Source: DAHUXT01 sp036273675 | GTDB lineage: Bacteria > Chloroflexota > Ktedonobacteria > Ktedonobacterales > JADMIN01 | Direction: 5' to 3' | Length of the DNA stretch: 64,000 nt | Assembly (NCBI GenBank): GCA_036273675.1 | Contig: DASUHD010000079.1 | Coordinates: 1 to 64,000, forward strand | Shown: positions 1-9,581 of the stretch, piece by piece | Layout: each line of letters starts with the position of its first letter | How positions within the stretch are numbered: the stretch's first letter is position 1 | Notes under the pieces: generated by a model | What the model saw: only the letters and a program-made list of their open reading frames with translations | The model's database searches: none | Told to the model about the DNA's origin: nothing | Made by a program: the position numbers and the translations under genes

Positions 1-361
1 ATGAGATAGATAAACCGACACGACGCCAACGATCAGCCATACTACGGCTGAGTTTTTCGGATACAACGCTCTACTCTGCCGCACACCGCTCCTCATGCAT
101 TAAATCCGTGCACAGTACTGTGCAGTGTTCGGCACATTTTAGCATGCCAATCCGCCAGCGGCAACGGCACGGGGAATGATGCGGTATAAGCCCGTAGCCA
201 GCAGTGGTAGCCCTGAACTTAGGGCGAGTTGGGTGTGACGTGATTGTGACACAATATCGTAATAGGATATACTAAGTAGTACGGCGCAGATGGCGCGGAA
301 ACTCGTATGCGCCATAACGCGCGACGACAATTACTGAAAAGGGATTACTTTTGGAGGCTGT
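1..361. other. Gene-free left edge
   Basis: I see no convincing coding region here. Open frames on both strands are short, lack SD sites and have no recognisable residues. The only clear signal is the forward promoter at 244-273. The stretch is more AT-rich than the neighbouring genes, as expected of an intergenic control region upstream of the CLC gene. Confidence 0.5.
244..273 (+). promoter_or_regulatory. Sigma-70-type promoter upstream of the CLC gene
   Basis: A -35-like TTGTGA (244-249) and a -10-like TATACT (268-273) are separated by 18 bases. Transcription should begin near 280, giving a leader of about 350 bases before the CLC start at 631. This leader contains the small open frame at 362-634. 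Confidence 0.55.
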
Positions 362-634
362 ATGCTGCGCGTGTGTTCGCTGAGAGGAATCGCTGCCATA
401 TCAATCCTGTGGCGCGAGAAAAGTGAGGAATCTCGGCAAGTTGCCTTTTTTTCGGAGTCGCGTGCTCTCCGAGCTATCATCGCATCTGTTACGACCTCGG
501 CATGTTGCCGTCCCATCATGATCGCCGCAAGAATCACGTATTACCCCATCAACAGCGTGCATTCCGCACGCACTTCTTCTCCGCGCAACCTGGGGAAATG
601 CAATTCGATTTGGCAACCAGGAGGCGCGAAATGA
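362..634 (+). CDS. Possible upstream ORF coupled to the CLC gene
   Basis: This 90-codon frame has a GGAGG SD at 353-357, four bases before its ATG. It ends in an ATGA overlap with the CLC start (stop at 632-634, ATG at 631), the arrangement expected for translational coupling. The peptide matches nothing I know, is rich in Ser, Ile and Arg, and has no clear domain. A run of seven T follows a short GGC/GCC inverted repeat inside it (about 439-456), so the region could instead be an untranslated leader or attenuator. I regard coding as possible only. Confidence 0.22.
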   Translation: MLRVCSLRGIAAISILWREKSEESRQVAFFSESRALRAIIASVTTSACCRPIMIAARITYYPINSVHSARTSSPRNLGKCNSIWQPGGAK

Positions 635-2586
635 ATTCTTTGTTCCTACGACTATCTGGGCGCTCCCCAAAAGCAGAGACCAACGAACAGCGGCTCGGCG
701 ACTTCACGACCACGCCACGAGTGATCATCTTGTGCGCGCTGGCTATCGCAATCGGCCTGCTGGGAGCGGTTGTGGCGCTGGTGCTGCTCAGGCTCATCGC
801 TCTCTTCACCAACCTCTTCTTTTACCAGCGCTGGGATACTACGCTGGTCTCACCGGTAGGCAATCAACTCGGTATTCTCGTCGTCCTCGTGCCAGTCATC
901 GGCGCCCTCATCGTTGGCTTCATGGCGCGCTATGGCTCGGAGCGCATCCGCGGACACGGCATTCCTGAAGCGATTGAGGCCATTCTCATCAATGGCAGCA
1001 AGATCCAGCCGCGCGTCGCCATCCTGAAGCCGCTGTCCTCGGCAATCTCCATTGGCTCAGGCGGTCCATTTGGCGCCGAAGGACCGATCATCATGACGGG
1101 CGGCGCGTTTGGTTCGCTGATTGCGCAGTTTCTACGACTCACCGGCGCCGAGCGCAAAACGCTTCTCGTGGCGGGCGCCGCCGCTGGCATGTCGGCGACC
1201 TTCGCCGCGCCTATCGCGTCCACACTGCTCGCGGTTGAATTGCTGCTGTTCGAGTGGAAGCCGCGGAGCCTCATTCCCGTGGCTCTCGCTGCCGTGACAG
1301 CTGACGCCGCCCGCTACTATCTCATCGGCGCTGGGCCACTTTTCCCAACGCCCGCGCATGTCGCGTTCATTGGCGTCGGCGGTCTGATGGGCTGTGTGCT
1401 CGTCGGGGTGCTGGCAGGGGCGCTATCAGCGTTGCTAACTCTGGCTGTCTATGCCGCCGAAGACGCATTTCGGCTGCTGCCAATCCACTGGATGTGGTGG
1501 CCAGCCATTGGCGGAGTTGTGATTGGCCTCGGTGGACTCATCTTCCCGCAGGCGCTTGGCGTCGGCTATTCCACCATCAATGCGCTGCTTCGGGGGAATG
1601 TCGCGGTAGGAACCATTCTAGGCATATTGATCGTGAAGTCGATCATCTGGTCGGTCTCACTCGGTTCTGGCACCTCTGGAGGTGTTCTGGCGCCATTGCT
1701 GATGATGGGCGGCGCGCTTGGCGGTATCCTTGCGCTCATTCTGCCATTCGAGGGTACCGGCTTCTGGGAGTTGATCGCAATGGCCGCCATTCTCGGCGGC
1801 ACGATGCGCTCGCCATTTACTGGAGTCATTTTTACACTCGAGCTGACGCACGACGTCAATGCGCTTCTTCCACTGCTGGTCGCCTGCGTGATCGCGCACG
1901 GCTTCACCGTATTGACATTGAAGCGCTCAATCCTCACCGAGAAAGTTGCTCGCCGGGGCTATCACCTCAGCCGCGAGTACGCGGTCGATCCACTGGAGAT
2001 TCTGTTCGTGCGCGAGGTAGCACAGACGCACATTGTCGCATTCTCAGCGGATACCCTGGTGCGCGATCTAGAGAAACGTATTCAGGATGGAGACCGCCCA
2101 CGCGGCCAATACCTCTTCCCAATCACCGACAAAGCCGGTCTGCTCGTCGGCGTCGTCGCGCGGAGTGATGTACAACGGGCCGCTGAAGACCACGCCACCG
2201 ACCTAGCGCACTTGCGCCTGGCCGACATCATGAACAGTGACCCTGTCGTGGCTTATTCAGATGAGCCAATGCGCGTCGCCGTCTATCGTATGGCCTCCAC
2301 TGGGTTGACGCGGTTGCCTGTCGTCGAGCGGGATAATCCTCGCAAAGTCATCGGTATGGTATCACTTCATGATGTGCTCAAGGCGCGAGCGCACAACCTC
2401 GAAGCCGAGCAGCGCCGCGAGCGTATTTTGCCCCTGCGCATCGCATTCCCTCGCTTGCGCCCTCGCCCCGAAGCGACTGAGAGCGAAGGTGAACCAGCTG
2501 TGGGCGGCGAACCTGGAGACGAATCCACAACCGGATCTACCGATGAACCGGAGGCGGATAAGACCACTTCTCCCTCGCAGACATGA
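631..2586 (+). CDS. CLC-family chloride channel/antiporter with two CBS domains
   Basis: A 651-residue membrane protein that moves chloride (or another anion), probably in exchange for protons. The CLC signatures are present: GHGIPE in the first selectivity segment, GSGGPFGAEGP with the gating glutamate at about E150, and SGGVLAPLLMMGG as the third anion-binding stretch. About ten to twelve hydrophobic helices span residues 25-430. The C-terminal 190 residues hold two CBS modules, which usually bind adenine nucleotides and regulate gating. A charged Glu/Pro-rich tail follows. ATG 631 is chosen because AGGAGG lies at 619-624; the frame is open upstream to 502 but that start has no SD. The first motif has Ala where many family members have Lys or Arg (GAEGP for GKEGP/GREGP). 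Anion preference cannot be read from the sequence. Confidence 0.93.
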   Translation: MNSLFLRLSGRSPKAETNEQRLGDFTTTPRVIILCALAIAIGLLGAVVALVLLRLIALFTNLFFYQRWDTTLVSPVGNQLGILVVLVPVIGALIVGFMARYGSERIRGHGIPEAIEAILINGSKIQPRVAILKPLSSAISIGSGGPFGAEGPIIMTGGAFGSLIAQFLRLTGAERKTLLVAGAAAGMSATFAAPIASTLLAVELLLFEWKPRSLIPVALAAVTADAARYYLIGAGPLFPTPAHVAFIGVGGLMGCVLVGVLAGALSALLTLAVYAAEDAFRLLPIHWMWWPAIGGVVIGLGGLIFPQALGVGYSTINALLRGNVAVGTILGILIVKSIIWSVSLGSGTSGGVLAPLLMMGGALGGILALILPFEGTGFWELIAMAAILGGTMRSPFTGVIFTLELTHDVNALLPLLVACVIAHGFTVLTLKRSILTEKVARRGYHLSREYAVDPLEILFVREVAQTHIVAFSADTLVRDLEKRIQDGDRPRGQYLFPITDKAGLLVGVVARSDVQRAAEDHATDLAHLRLADIMNSDPVVAYSDEPMRVAVYRMASTGLTRLPVVERDNPRKVIGMVSLHDVLKARAHNLEAEQRRERILPLRIAFPRLRPRPEATESEGEPAVGGEPGDESTTGSTDEPEADKTTSPSQT

Positions 2587-2670
2587 CCATGCTCCCACTC
2601 CGTCTGTACCCTATTGTTAGAGGAATGGTACTGTAGCGTCATAACTATGAGCCGCAGTACCACAAGGCTG

Positions 2671-2676
2671 TATAAT
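2671..2676 (+). promoter_or_regulatory. -10 element TATAAT for the kinase gene
   Basis: A consensus TATAAT lies about 110 bases before the kinase start. No good -35 hexamer is seen at 16-18 bases spacing. Because transcription would begin near 2683, the ATG at 2675 cannot be the kinase start, which supports a downstream start. Confidence 0.4.
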
Positions 2677-2785
2677 GCGAGAGACCTGCTGGACACAAGT
2701 CGCCCAGGGTGGGCGACGACAGCTGGTCTCAAGGGAACGATGGCGGAGATCTGAAGGAAACGTGAGCCAGGAAGGGACCAGGAGC

Positions 2786-4276
2786 ATGCGAGAGTGGAAG
2801 CTGGGGGCATACCAGCTTGTACGGCGTCTCGGCGAGGGGGGAATGGCGCAGGTCTACCTGGCGCGCGATGTTCGCCTTGGTCGCGATGTTGCGGTCAAGG
2901 TGCTGGACCGCCGTCTTGCCGACCGGTCTGGCTTCCGCGAGCGTTTTCTGCGCGAGGCCCGTGTGGCCGCCGCACTCGATCACCCAAATATCGTGCAACT
3001 CTTCGACTTTGGCGAGGAGAACGGCGTACTCTTCCTGGTGATGCCCTACGTCAGTGGCGGCAGCCTACAGGATCAACTATCACGCACGCCATTGTCCATA
3101 AGCGAAGTAGTGGCCTATGGATCGCAGTTGACCGACGCGCTCGCGTATGCCCACAAACGCCACCTCGTTCATCGTGATGTTAAACCCGCAAATATTCTCA
3201 TTCATTCCGATGGGCGGCTCATGCTCTCTGATTTTGGCCTGGCCAAGATTCTCGATAGCGGCGCGCAACCAGCCGCGGCACGCAACCACCCAGATGCAGG
3301 CACACCCGAATATATGGCGCCGGAACAGATCGAGGGACGCACCGAGGCGCGCTCTGACCTCTATGGTCTAGGCGTTGTGCTCTATCTGTTCCTGACCGGA
3401 AGGCTGCCGTTCTCAGGCGCATCGTCGAACGCCGTGATGGAAGCGCATCTCTATCGCCTGCCTGAATCGCCACGACGGCTGAATCCTGAAGTCACCCCAG
3501 CGCTTGAGATGGTTATCATGCAGGCGCTGGCAAAGCGACCCGAAGATCGCTTCGCGACTGCGAGTGAGATGGGCGCGGCGCTGATGTCAGCGCTTGTCGC
3601 GGGGGACTCGTCACCCCTGCCCTTCGCAAGTCCCATTTCGCCGCTACCCTATGCCAGCCTGCCTCCTATTACGTCGTCACAATCGCAGGCGCAGATGGCG
3701 CCGATGACACCAATGACGCCGACGCATTCGGGAGGCTCTGGGTACATCGTCGATGCGCCAACGAGCGCATCAGGGCATAGATCTTCAGACATACTGGCTG
3801 GTCCCGCGCCCCAGTTGGACCCCTTGCTGACGAGTCTGAGCGCGACGCTACCCGCTCCTTACGTAAGCATGTCTGAATCTCAGGGAGACGCGTATCATCC
3901 TGAGCATCAGCTATTTCCGAGCCACAATAGCGGAGTGACACGCGGCGCGTCTGGTCCGCATCCGCTCTCATTCCCTGCCGCGCAAGAGTCGGGACCACCG
4001 CTGACGTATCGCGCCGGTGAGGTCTCGAACAGTCGCGCGGACCAGAGTATGGATCCGACACAGCAACTGGAGACACTTCAGCCCTCCGCGTTCAGCGTTT
4101 CCAGTCCCGCCATCAAGCAGGCTCGGCGGGCGGGCGCGTCGCCGATTGCACAGGAACTGCCGCGTCAGTCGAATTCGCGCGTCTGGATTGCGGTAGCAAT
4201 TCTTTTGGCGCTCCTGTTAGGCGCAGCGATTCTGCTGCTGCGAATGGCGCAATCAGGAACGCTCTTCTCAATGTAA
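2786..4276 (+). CDS. Membrane-anchored eukaryotic-type Ser/Thr protein kinase
   Basis: A 496-residue Hanks-type kinase. The kinase domain fills residues 1-270: glycine loop GEGGMAQVY (from 16), ATP-binding lysine K38 in VAVKVL, catalytic HRDVKPAN with D131, the metal-binding DFG with D149, and GTPEYMAPEQ in the activation segment. A 190-residue linker rich in Ser, Pro and Gln follows, then a single membrane helix near 466-488 and a short outer tail, so the kinase faces the cytoplasm. There is no PASTA or other recognisable sensor domain outside. ATG 2786 has GAAGGGA eight bases upstream. GTG 2762, preceded by GAAGGA, is an alternative adding eight residues. The downstream gene encodes a membrane protein with a long disordered cytoplasmic tail that could be a substrate, which is a guess from proximity. 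Confidence 0.93.
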   Translation: MREWKLGAYQLVRRLGEGGMAQVYLARDVRLGRDVAVKVLDRRLADRSGFRERFLREARVAAALDHPNIVQLFDFGEENGVLFLVMPYVSGGSLQDQLSRTPLSISEVVAYGSQLTDALAYAHKRHLVHRDVKPANILIHSDGRLMLSDFGLAKILDSGAQPAAARNHPDAGTPEYMAPEQIEGRTEARSDLYGLGVVLYLFLTGRLPFSGASSNAVMEAHLYRLPESPRRLNPEVTPALEMVIMQALAKRPEDRFATASEMGAALMSALVAGDSSPLPFASPISPLPYASLPPITSSQSQAQMAPMTPMTPTHSGGSGYIVDAPTSASGHRSSDILAGPAPQLDPLLTSLSATLPAPYVSMSESQGDAYHPEHQLFPSHNSGVTRGASGPHPLSFPAAQESGPPLTYRAGEVSNSRADQSMDPTQQLETLQPSAFSVSSPAIKQARRAGASPIAQELPRQSNSRVWIAVAILLALLLGAAILLLRMAQSGTLFSM

Positions 4277-4402
4277 CAGTTACGAGCGTTCAATGAACCA
4301 TGACATCTGCCAGGCGTCGGTGGTCGCTGGCTAGGTGGCTTGTTGCGCAAGCGACATATTCGGTGAAATCCGAGCCACCGCACTGGCGTCAGGTGGTGGC
4401 CG

Positions 4403-4408
4403 TATAAT
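4403..4408 (+). promoter_or_regulatory. -10 element TATAAT before the membrane protein gene
   Basis: TATAAT lies 59 bases upstream of the ATG at 4467. No matching -35 sequence is evident at the usual distance, so the site may use an activator or may not be a promoter. It suggests that the gene has its own transcript separate from the kinase gene. Confidence 0.3.
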
Positions 4409-4466
4409 ATGCATACCTCCATGTTGGAGCATTGGTGGCGCTATTCCTGTGTGAGGATTGTAGCAA

Positions 4467-5969
4467 ATGGATGTCTCAAGTCGGCGCCCAAATAGCAGGC
4501 GGAAGGCCTCCGGCGTTCACTCACGCAATGGACGGTGGCTGGTACTGCTCGCCGGTTTTCTCACATTGATACTTGCGCTAACCGTTCAACTCCTGGACAT
4601 TGCGCGGCAGGGCAACACATTCACCGCGTACGGCGCGCCTATCACTCACTTCGACGCATCCCCAAGCCCAACCACACCCGTCGGACCGCCAACGCTGACG
4701 CTGTCAGTGCCGTCATCCGGGCAAGGTCCGATGGGCACACATATTACCGTCATCGGATCCAACTGGGCAACATCCGACGTGCTGGCGGGGATAGCGGCCC
4801 CGGGGGCTGCCTGCACTGACCCCAATTCCTGGGCGCATACATTGCATGTGCGCCCGCAATCCGATGGCAGCATCATCTTTAGCTTCAACTGGCCAACCGA
4901 TCTGACAGCCACAGGCAGCCCCTATTCCATCTGCGCGTCCAGCCCCGCGGGAGTCGCGAATGTTGGATATCAATTGCTCACTGCATCGTCTCCAACACTC
5001 ACGCCGAATCCGCCGACGACAAACGCTGGCTCGATAGTGACCGTGAGTGGCGCGAACTTCTTAGGCTCTGGCAGCGTGACCCTGAGCGTGACGAACGCCC
5101 AGGCAGTAACCCATGAGCTGACGACACTCTCACCAGATGCAAACGGCGCATTCGAGCTATCCTATCAGCCGCGTCCGACCGACTTGGGCGACGTGACCCT
5201 GCGGGCCTTTACGAGCGCGCCACAGGGCATGCGACCAGCGCTGGATGTGACGGCTAAACTGCATGTGGACCCTGCCCTGACTCCTACCCCTGGCGAAACG
5301 CCTACTACCGCAGTCATAGCGCCGACCCCAAAGAATGGTGACTCAACCGCCATAGTCATCGTGGTGGTAGTCGCGGCGATATTGCTGGCCTTACTGGTGA
5401 CAGGGAGCATCCTCTTCTTCATGGCGCGCAATCGGAGGAACCCTGAAGGCGACGCTCGTTACGACTCTGGACATTATGGAGGCAGCGGCCCTGGCTATGG
5501 CCCACCAGGCAATATCTATGCTGATATGTATCAGGACAACGGCTATGGCGGCGTGGACAACATGGGAAACCCCGGCTGGGATGCGCCGACGCAAGGCCTT
5601 TCTACCTATCATGAGAGTGGCTATGGAAATGACGCCGGTGGATGGCCTGAGTCCGATGAACCTGATCCTGACTGGCGCCCACGACCGATGACAGGCCAAT
5701 GGCACGCGCCAGACGGGTATACTGACGCGGGCGCGAGTGGGAATTATCCGCCACGAGATCCCTGGGGAAGCCCGGAAAGTTCCTACGATCAGCCGGGGCA
5801 ACCACGCGGCACAGATCAAAGTTATGGTGGCGCTTCACGCGGTGGGGGTTATCCTCCGCCCGATCCCTGGAGCCGGGGGTCTGGAGGCGACCCTCGGCGG
5901 GGCTCCGGCGGGACGCGGGGCGCGCCCCGCGATGGTTATCCAGGTGAACCACCCGACGGCGAATGGTAG
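4467..5969 (+). CDS. Two-helix membrane protein with Ig-like extracellular region and disordered Gly/Tyr/Pro tail
   Basis: A 500-residue protein with no assigned function. A signal-anchor helix covers about residues 24-44. Residues 65-275 form two similar beta-rich stretches (TLSVPSSGQGPMGTHITVIG and SIVTVSGANFLGSGSVTL) typical of IPT/TIG-type Ig-like folds. A Thr/Pro-rich linker leads to a second helix at about 293-320 ending in RNRRN, so the final 180 residues should be cytoplasmic. That tail is low-complexity and rich in Gly, Tyr, Pro, Asp and Ser with many GYG-like steps, resembling self-associating disordered regions. GAGG lies 11 bases before the ATG. The gene follows the kinase gene by 190 bases on the same strand. 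The tail has many Tyr and Ser that a kinase could modify, but nothing proves this. Confidence 0.8.
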   Translation: MDVSSRRPNSRRKASGVHSRNGRWLVLLAGFLTLILALTVQLLDIARQGNTFTAYGAPITHFDASPSPTTPVGPPTLTLSVPSSGQGPMGTHITVIGSNWATSDVLAGIAAPGAACTDPNSWAHTLHVRPQSDGSIIFSFNWPTDLTATGSPYSICASSPAGVANVGYQLLTASSPTLTPNPPTTNAGSIVTVSGANFLGSGSVTLSVTNAQAVTHELTTLSPDANGAFELSYQPRPTDLGDVTLRAFTSAPQGMRPALDVTAKLHVDPALTPTPGETPTTAVIAPTPKNGDSTAIVIVVVVAAILLALLVTGSILFFMARNRRNPEGDARYDSGHYGGSGPGYGPPGNIYADMYQDNGYGGVDNMGNPGWDAPTQGLSTYHESGYGNDAGGWPESDEPDPDWRPRPMTGQWHAPDGYTDAGASGNYPPRDPWGSPESSYDQPGQPRGTDQSYGGASRGGGYPPPDPWSRGSGGDPRRGSGGTRGAPRDGYPGEPPDGEW

Positions 5970-6005
5970 CGCCATCCACCGTCGGGCTAGTGCATCATCG
6001 CATAC

Positions 6006-9000
6006 TCACACGTTGTCCGAGGCCGCTGTCCTGGCTGTATAGGCCTGGATTGGAGCTTCGACCTGTTCTCCTTGTGGAATATGGCCGTTCGATGAGAAGC
6101 CACGCTCCGGGCGCGGCCCTGGGGTGGGAGTGGGCGCTGGCCGCTCTTCGACCAGCTTGACGGCCTCGGCGATTGCCCGCTCCAGCTGCGGGTCTTGACC
6201 AGCCACATATGCTTGCGGCAGGTACTCAACCTCTATCGTCGGGTCGGTCCCGTAATTTTCAACACCCCAGCCAACATCGTTGAACCAGAAACTGAACTCT
6301 GGCTGTGTGGTTACAGATCCATCGGCCAGCGTGATGTACGGCTCGATGCCTATCACGCCGCCCCATGTGCGCATGCCTACCAGCGGCCCAAGACCCAGCA
6401 GCTTAAAGGCATGGCTGAAAATATCGCCATCTGAGCCAGCGTTCTCGTCGGTCAGAGCCACGAGCGGTCCGCGCGGTGACTGCAGCATGTAGGGTTCTGG
6501 TGGCCCCCATCGCTGGAAATCGTATCCGAGCCGACGCCGCGAGAGCTTCTCCAGCAGGAGGCCAGAGACCATGCCACCGCCGTTGAAGCGCACATCGACA
6601 ATCAACGCGTCGCGGTCATACTCCATCAGGAAGTAGCGGTGGAACTCCGAGAACCCTACGTAGGACATGTCGGGTATATGGAGGTAACCGACACGACCGC
6701 CCGTCGCCTCATGAACCGCGCGCCGATTGCTCTCCACCCAGTCGCGATAGCGTCCGGCGTGGCTGTCCGCCGTCGCTCGAACGGTGACACTACGCGGCTC
6801 GCCGCCATCGGCAGACTGGAGCAGTACCTGCACCTCGCGCCCAGCCTGGTTAACGAGCAACTGATCGGGCAAGACATCCGCCGAGACCGCCCGCCCGTTG
6901 ATCGCCAGAATCGCGTCGCCCGGCTTCGCGTTGACACCTGGCGTTCGTAGCGGTGAGGTAGCTTCGGCATCCCAGGGATCGCCCTCGACGATTCGGGTAA
7001 TAACAACCCGTCCGCTTTGCGCGTCGAGACGCCAGTCAATGCCCAGATGCCCCTGGGTATATTCAGGATGCCGACGATATTCTCCGCCAATTTCGTAGGC
7101 ATGGGACGAGCCAAGCTCACCCTGCATTTCCCACATGAGGTCGGAAAGCTCACCGCGCGATCCCAGACGCGCTACCAGTGGCGAATAGCGCTGGTAGACC
7201 GTTTTCCAGTCCACGCCGCCCATATCGGGAACCCAGAACTGTTCGCGCTGGAGTCGCCAAGCCTCGGCAAACATCTGACGCCACTCAAGCTCAGGTTGGA
7301 CCGAGATCTTCACGCGTTCGAGATCGAGCCACCCAGAGACGCGGCCTGGATCGCTGCCGCCCTCACTCGATGGCTTTTCCCCGGCCTTCAGCACGCGCAG
7401 CCGCTCGCTCGCGCGATAGAGCAGCGTCTTGCCGTCGGGTGTGACGATGAAATCGGAGACACCTTCGATCAGCGGCTCATGCTTGTAAGAGTCGAAGTGA
7501 TAGCCCTCGATGGTTCCCTTAGCCTCGGGAGGACCAGGCACCCAATTCTCGTTCAGTGTCCCCTCAACCGGCATGCTCAGGAAGACCGCGCCCTCATGGG
7601 TACCCATCACACGGTCGTAGCGACCCTCAGGCACAGGGAACGCGACGATGCGCCCGGCAATTCCATCCAGATCGATCTCGACGGGCTTCGGCGTCAGCGG
7701 CTGCTCATCCTTCTTGCCCTGCTCCAGTTGCTGCTCAGCCTCACTCTTTGGCGCCTCGGCCGTGGGAATGAACGGCGACGGAAGATCCTGACGCAACGTT
7801 AGCAGATACGGACGCACGCCCCTGGGGAAGCCCGCGTCGAAATGCAGGTTGTCGAAGACGGGGTCGAATGTGCGTGCGCTCAGGAAGTAGAGGTAGCGCC
7901 CGGCGGGATCAAACGCGGGCCGCATATCGCGCAGCACCGGATTCGTCACCTGCGAGACCTCGCCTGTCTCCACCCGGCACAACTTGATGGCTGATTGCTG
8001 CCCATTGATGCTAAACGCATAGGCAAGCCACCGTCCATCTGGCGACCAGGCAATACCGTTGCTGATGGAGCCCAGCCCGCTACGCCCATACTCGGTACGA
8101 TCGAGTTGGCGGAGCGTACCCAGTTCGAGGTCGGCCAGCAGCAGTTCATTCCGGTGATTCAACATTGCCGCCTGTTGTGCGGTAGGCGACGCGCGTAGCT
8201 CCGTGACATGGCCAATATCCAGCCCGTCCAGCGTCTTCTCTGGTGCTGAACCATCGGCGGTAATGACTCTCAACCGCGGCTCGCTGCCATCATCGCCGAC
8301 CGCGACCAGGTGCGCGCCATCGGCGAGCCACTGCATGTGACGGTAACGCACACCGTTCGGGGAGCCATGTTGCAGTGCTGGCCCCTCCCAGTTGCCCATG
8401 CTGAACGCCTTGCCGCGCGACGTAATGGCGACTGAATATCCTTTGGGATGAATCGCCCATGAGTCGAGATAGCGCCCAGCGGAGACGAATTTGCGTGTGC
8501 GCTGGGCGCTGGCGCTGCCGAGCGTGATATCCAGGCGGGTCGTACCGTTCTGCGCCGGATCGATGACATACAGTTCACCGCCCGCGAAGTAGACCAGCCG
8601 CGAATCATCACTGCTCAGTCCACGCGCATAATAGTCGGTCTGATTGCTATGGCGCCGCAGATCTTCGCCAGAGGCCAGGCAGGAGTAGACGTTGCCGATG
8701 CCTTCATGGTCGGAGATGAAATAGATGCGGTCGCCAACCCAGCATGGCGCGGCGATGTTGCTATTGAGATTGAGCAACCGGCGAAATGTGCCTTCGCCTG
8801 TCGGGTCAATATAGAGATAGCCAGCGGTGCCGCCACGATAGCGCTTCCAGAACGCTGGCTCACCAGTGTTGCGGCCAAGCACGACCACGCCACGCGGCCC
8901 AAAGGCGATGGATCGCGCAGGCCCGTATGGCAGCGTAGTCGTTGGCCCACCGGTCGGCGCAACCTCGTGAAGGGTGACCATACGCCGCGACGGCTCACCA

Positions 9001-9320
9001 GCGGGGCTAGCGTAAATGATCGCCGAGCCGTCAGGTCGCCATCCGACAACTGACGTGGCGCTCCCGTGATACGTCAGGCGCTGCGTGTCGCCGCCATCGG
9101 CAGGCATGACATAGACCTCGCTTGGCCCCTCTGAGAATCCGGTGAACGCAATCAGGCGGCCATCTGGCGAGAGGCGGGCGTTGCGGGCCTCGGCAACGTC
9201 GGCGGTCAGGCGTTCGGCACGTCCGCCTGTTGCGCCGACTCGCCAGAGATCGTCTTCAGCCGTGAAGACTATCGTCTCGCCCGCAATGGTCGGGAAACGT
9301 AGATATCCGCGCACAGCCAT
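6006..9320 (-). CDS. Tricorn-type protease (S41 family) with beta-propellers and PDZ domain
   Basis: An 1104-residue cytoplasmic peptidase of the tricorn family, which trims peptides released by larger proteases. The first 650 residues hold PD40/TolB-like propeller repeats (for example LSPDGRLIAFTGFSEGPSEV). A tricorn core domain, a PDZ domain (about 760-850) and the S41 catalytic domain follow. The catalytic pair is S739-H740 in GSSHAYEIGG, the nucleophile is S963 in NAGSDGDIF, and E1008 in QPEFSFW is the likely fourth residue. These positions and the total length are close to the archaeal enzyme (S745, H746, S965). An AAGGGA SD precedes the ATG. The C-terminal 35 residues are Pro-rich. It lies tail to tail with the preceding membrane-protein gene and is divergent from the cation transporter. 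Confidence 0.93.
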   Translation of the reverse strand: MAVRGYLRFPTIAGETIVFTAEDDLWRVGATGGRAERLTADVAEARNARLSPDGRLIAFTGFSEGPSEVYVMPADGGDTQRLTYHGSATSVVGWRPDGSAIIYASPAGEPSRRMVTLHEVAPTGGPTTTLPYGPARSIAFGPRGVVVLGRNTGEPAFWKRYRGGTAGYLYIDPTGEGTFRRLLNLNSNIAAPCWVGDRIYFISDHEGIGNVYSCLASGEDLRRHSNQTDYYARGLSSDDSRLVYFAGGELYVIDPAQNGTTRLDITLGSASAQRTRKFVSAGRYLDSWAIHPKGYSVAITSRGKAFSMGNWEGPALQHGSPNGVRYRHMQWLADGAHLVAVGDDGSEPRLRVITADGSAPEKTLDGLDIGHVTELRASPTAQQAAMLNHRNELLLADLELGTLRQLDRTEYGRSGLGSISNGIAWSPDGRWLAYAFSINGQQSAIKLCRVETGEVSQVTNPVLRDMRPAFDPAGRYLYFLSARTFDPVFDNLHFDAGFPRGVRPYLLTLRQDLPSPFIPTAEAPKSEAEQQLEQGKKDEQPLTPKPVEIDLDGIAGRIVAFPVPEGRYDRVMGTHEGAVFLSMPVEGTLNENWVPGPPEAKGTIEGYHFDSYKHEPLIEGVSDFIVTPDGKTLLYRASERLRVLKAGEKPSSEGGSDPGRVSGWLDLERVKISVQPELEWRQMFAEAWRLQREQFWVPDMGGVDWKTVYQRYSPLVARLGSRGELSDLMWEMQGELGSSHAYEIGGEYRRHPEYTQGHLGIDWRLDAQSGRVVITRIVEGDPWDAEATSPLRTPGVNAKPGDAILAINGRAVSADVLPDQLLVNQAGREVQVLLQSADGGEPRSVTVRATADSHAGRYRDWVESNRRAVHEATGGRVGYLHIPDMSYVGFSEFHRYFLMEYDRDALIVDVRFNGGGMVSGLLLEKLSRRRLGYDFQRWGPPEPYMLQSPRGPLVALTDENAGSDGDIFSHAFKLLGLGPLVGMRTWGGVIGIEPYITLADGSVTTQPEFSFWFNDVGWGVENYGTDPTIEVEYLPQAYVAGQDPQLERAIAEAVKLVEERPAPTPTPGPRPERGFSSNGHIPQGEQVEAPIQAYTARTAASDNV

Positions 9321-9581
9321 GCTTTCATCCCTTCCCTACACTATGGCATGCCTCTGGCGCATGCACTATGTGACTGTATGAGTTTACACTAGTCGATGTC
9401 AACGCACGGCACGGCTTCCTCATCTTTTCATCAAGATATCTGCCGAGAAGAGCGTGCCATAGGATGAGGCGCGGCCAGGCGTGCCTACAACCAGTCCGAC
9501 GTGGTACCGTATGGTATCGGGGCATCAACTCCCGACACAGCGGTCGCTCTTGCGCATGGCTGCCGCACGCTGGAGGAATGC

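Noticed and set aside
7017..7802. A long forward frame (261 codons) within the tricorn gene
   Set aside because: It is antisense to a clear protease gene, has no SD and contains Arg/His-rich shadow sequence without domains.
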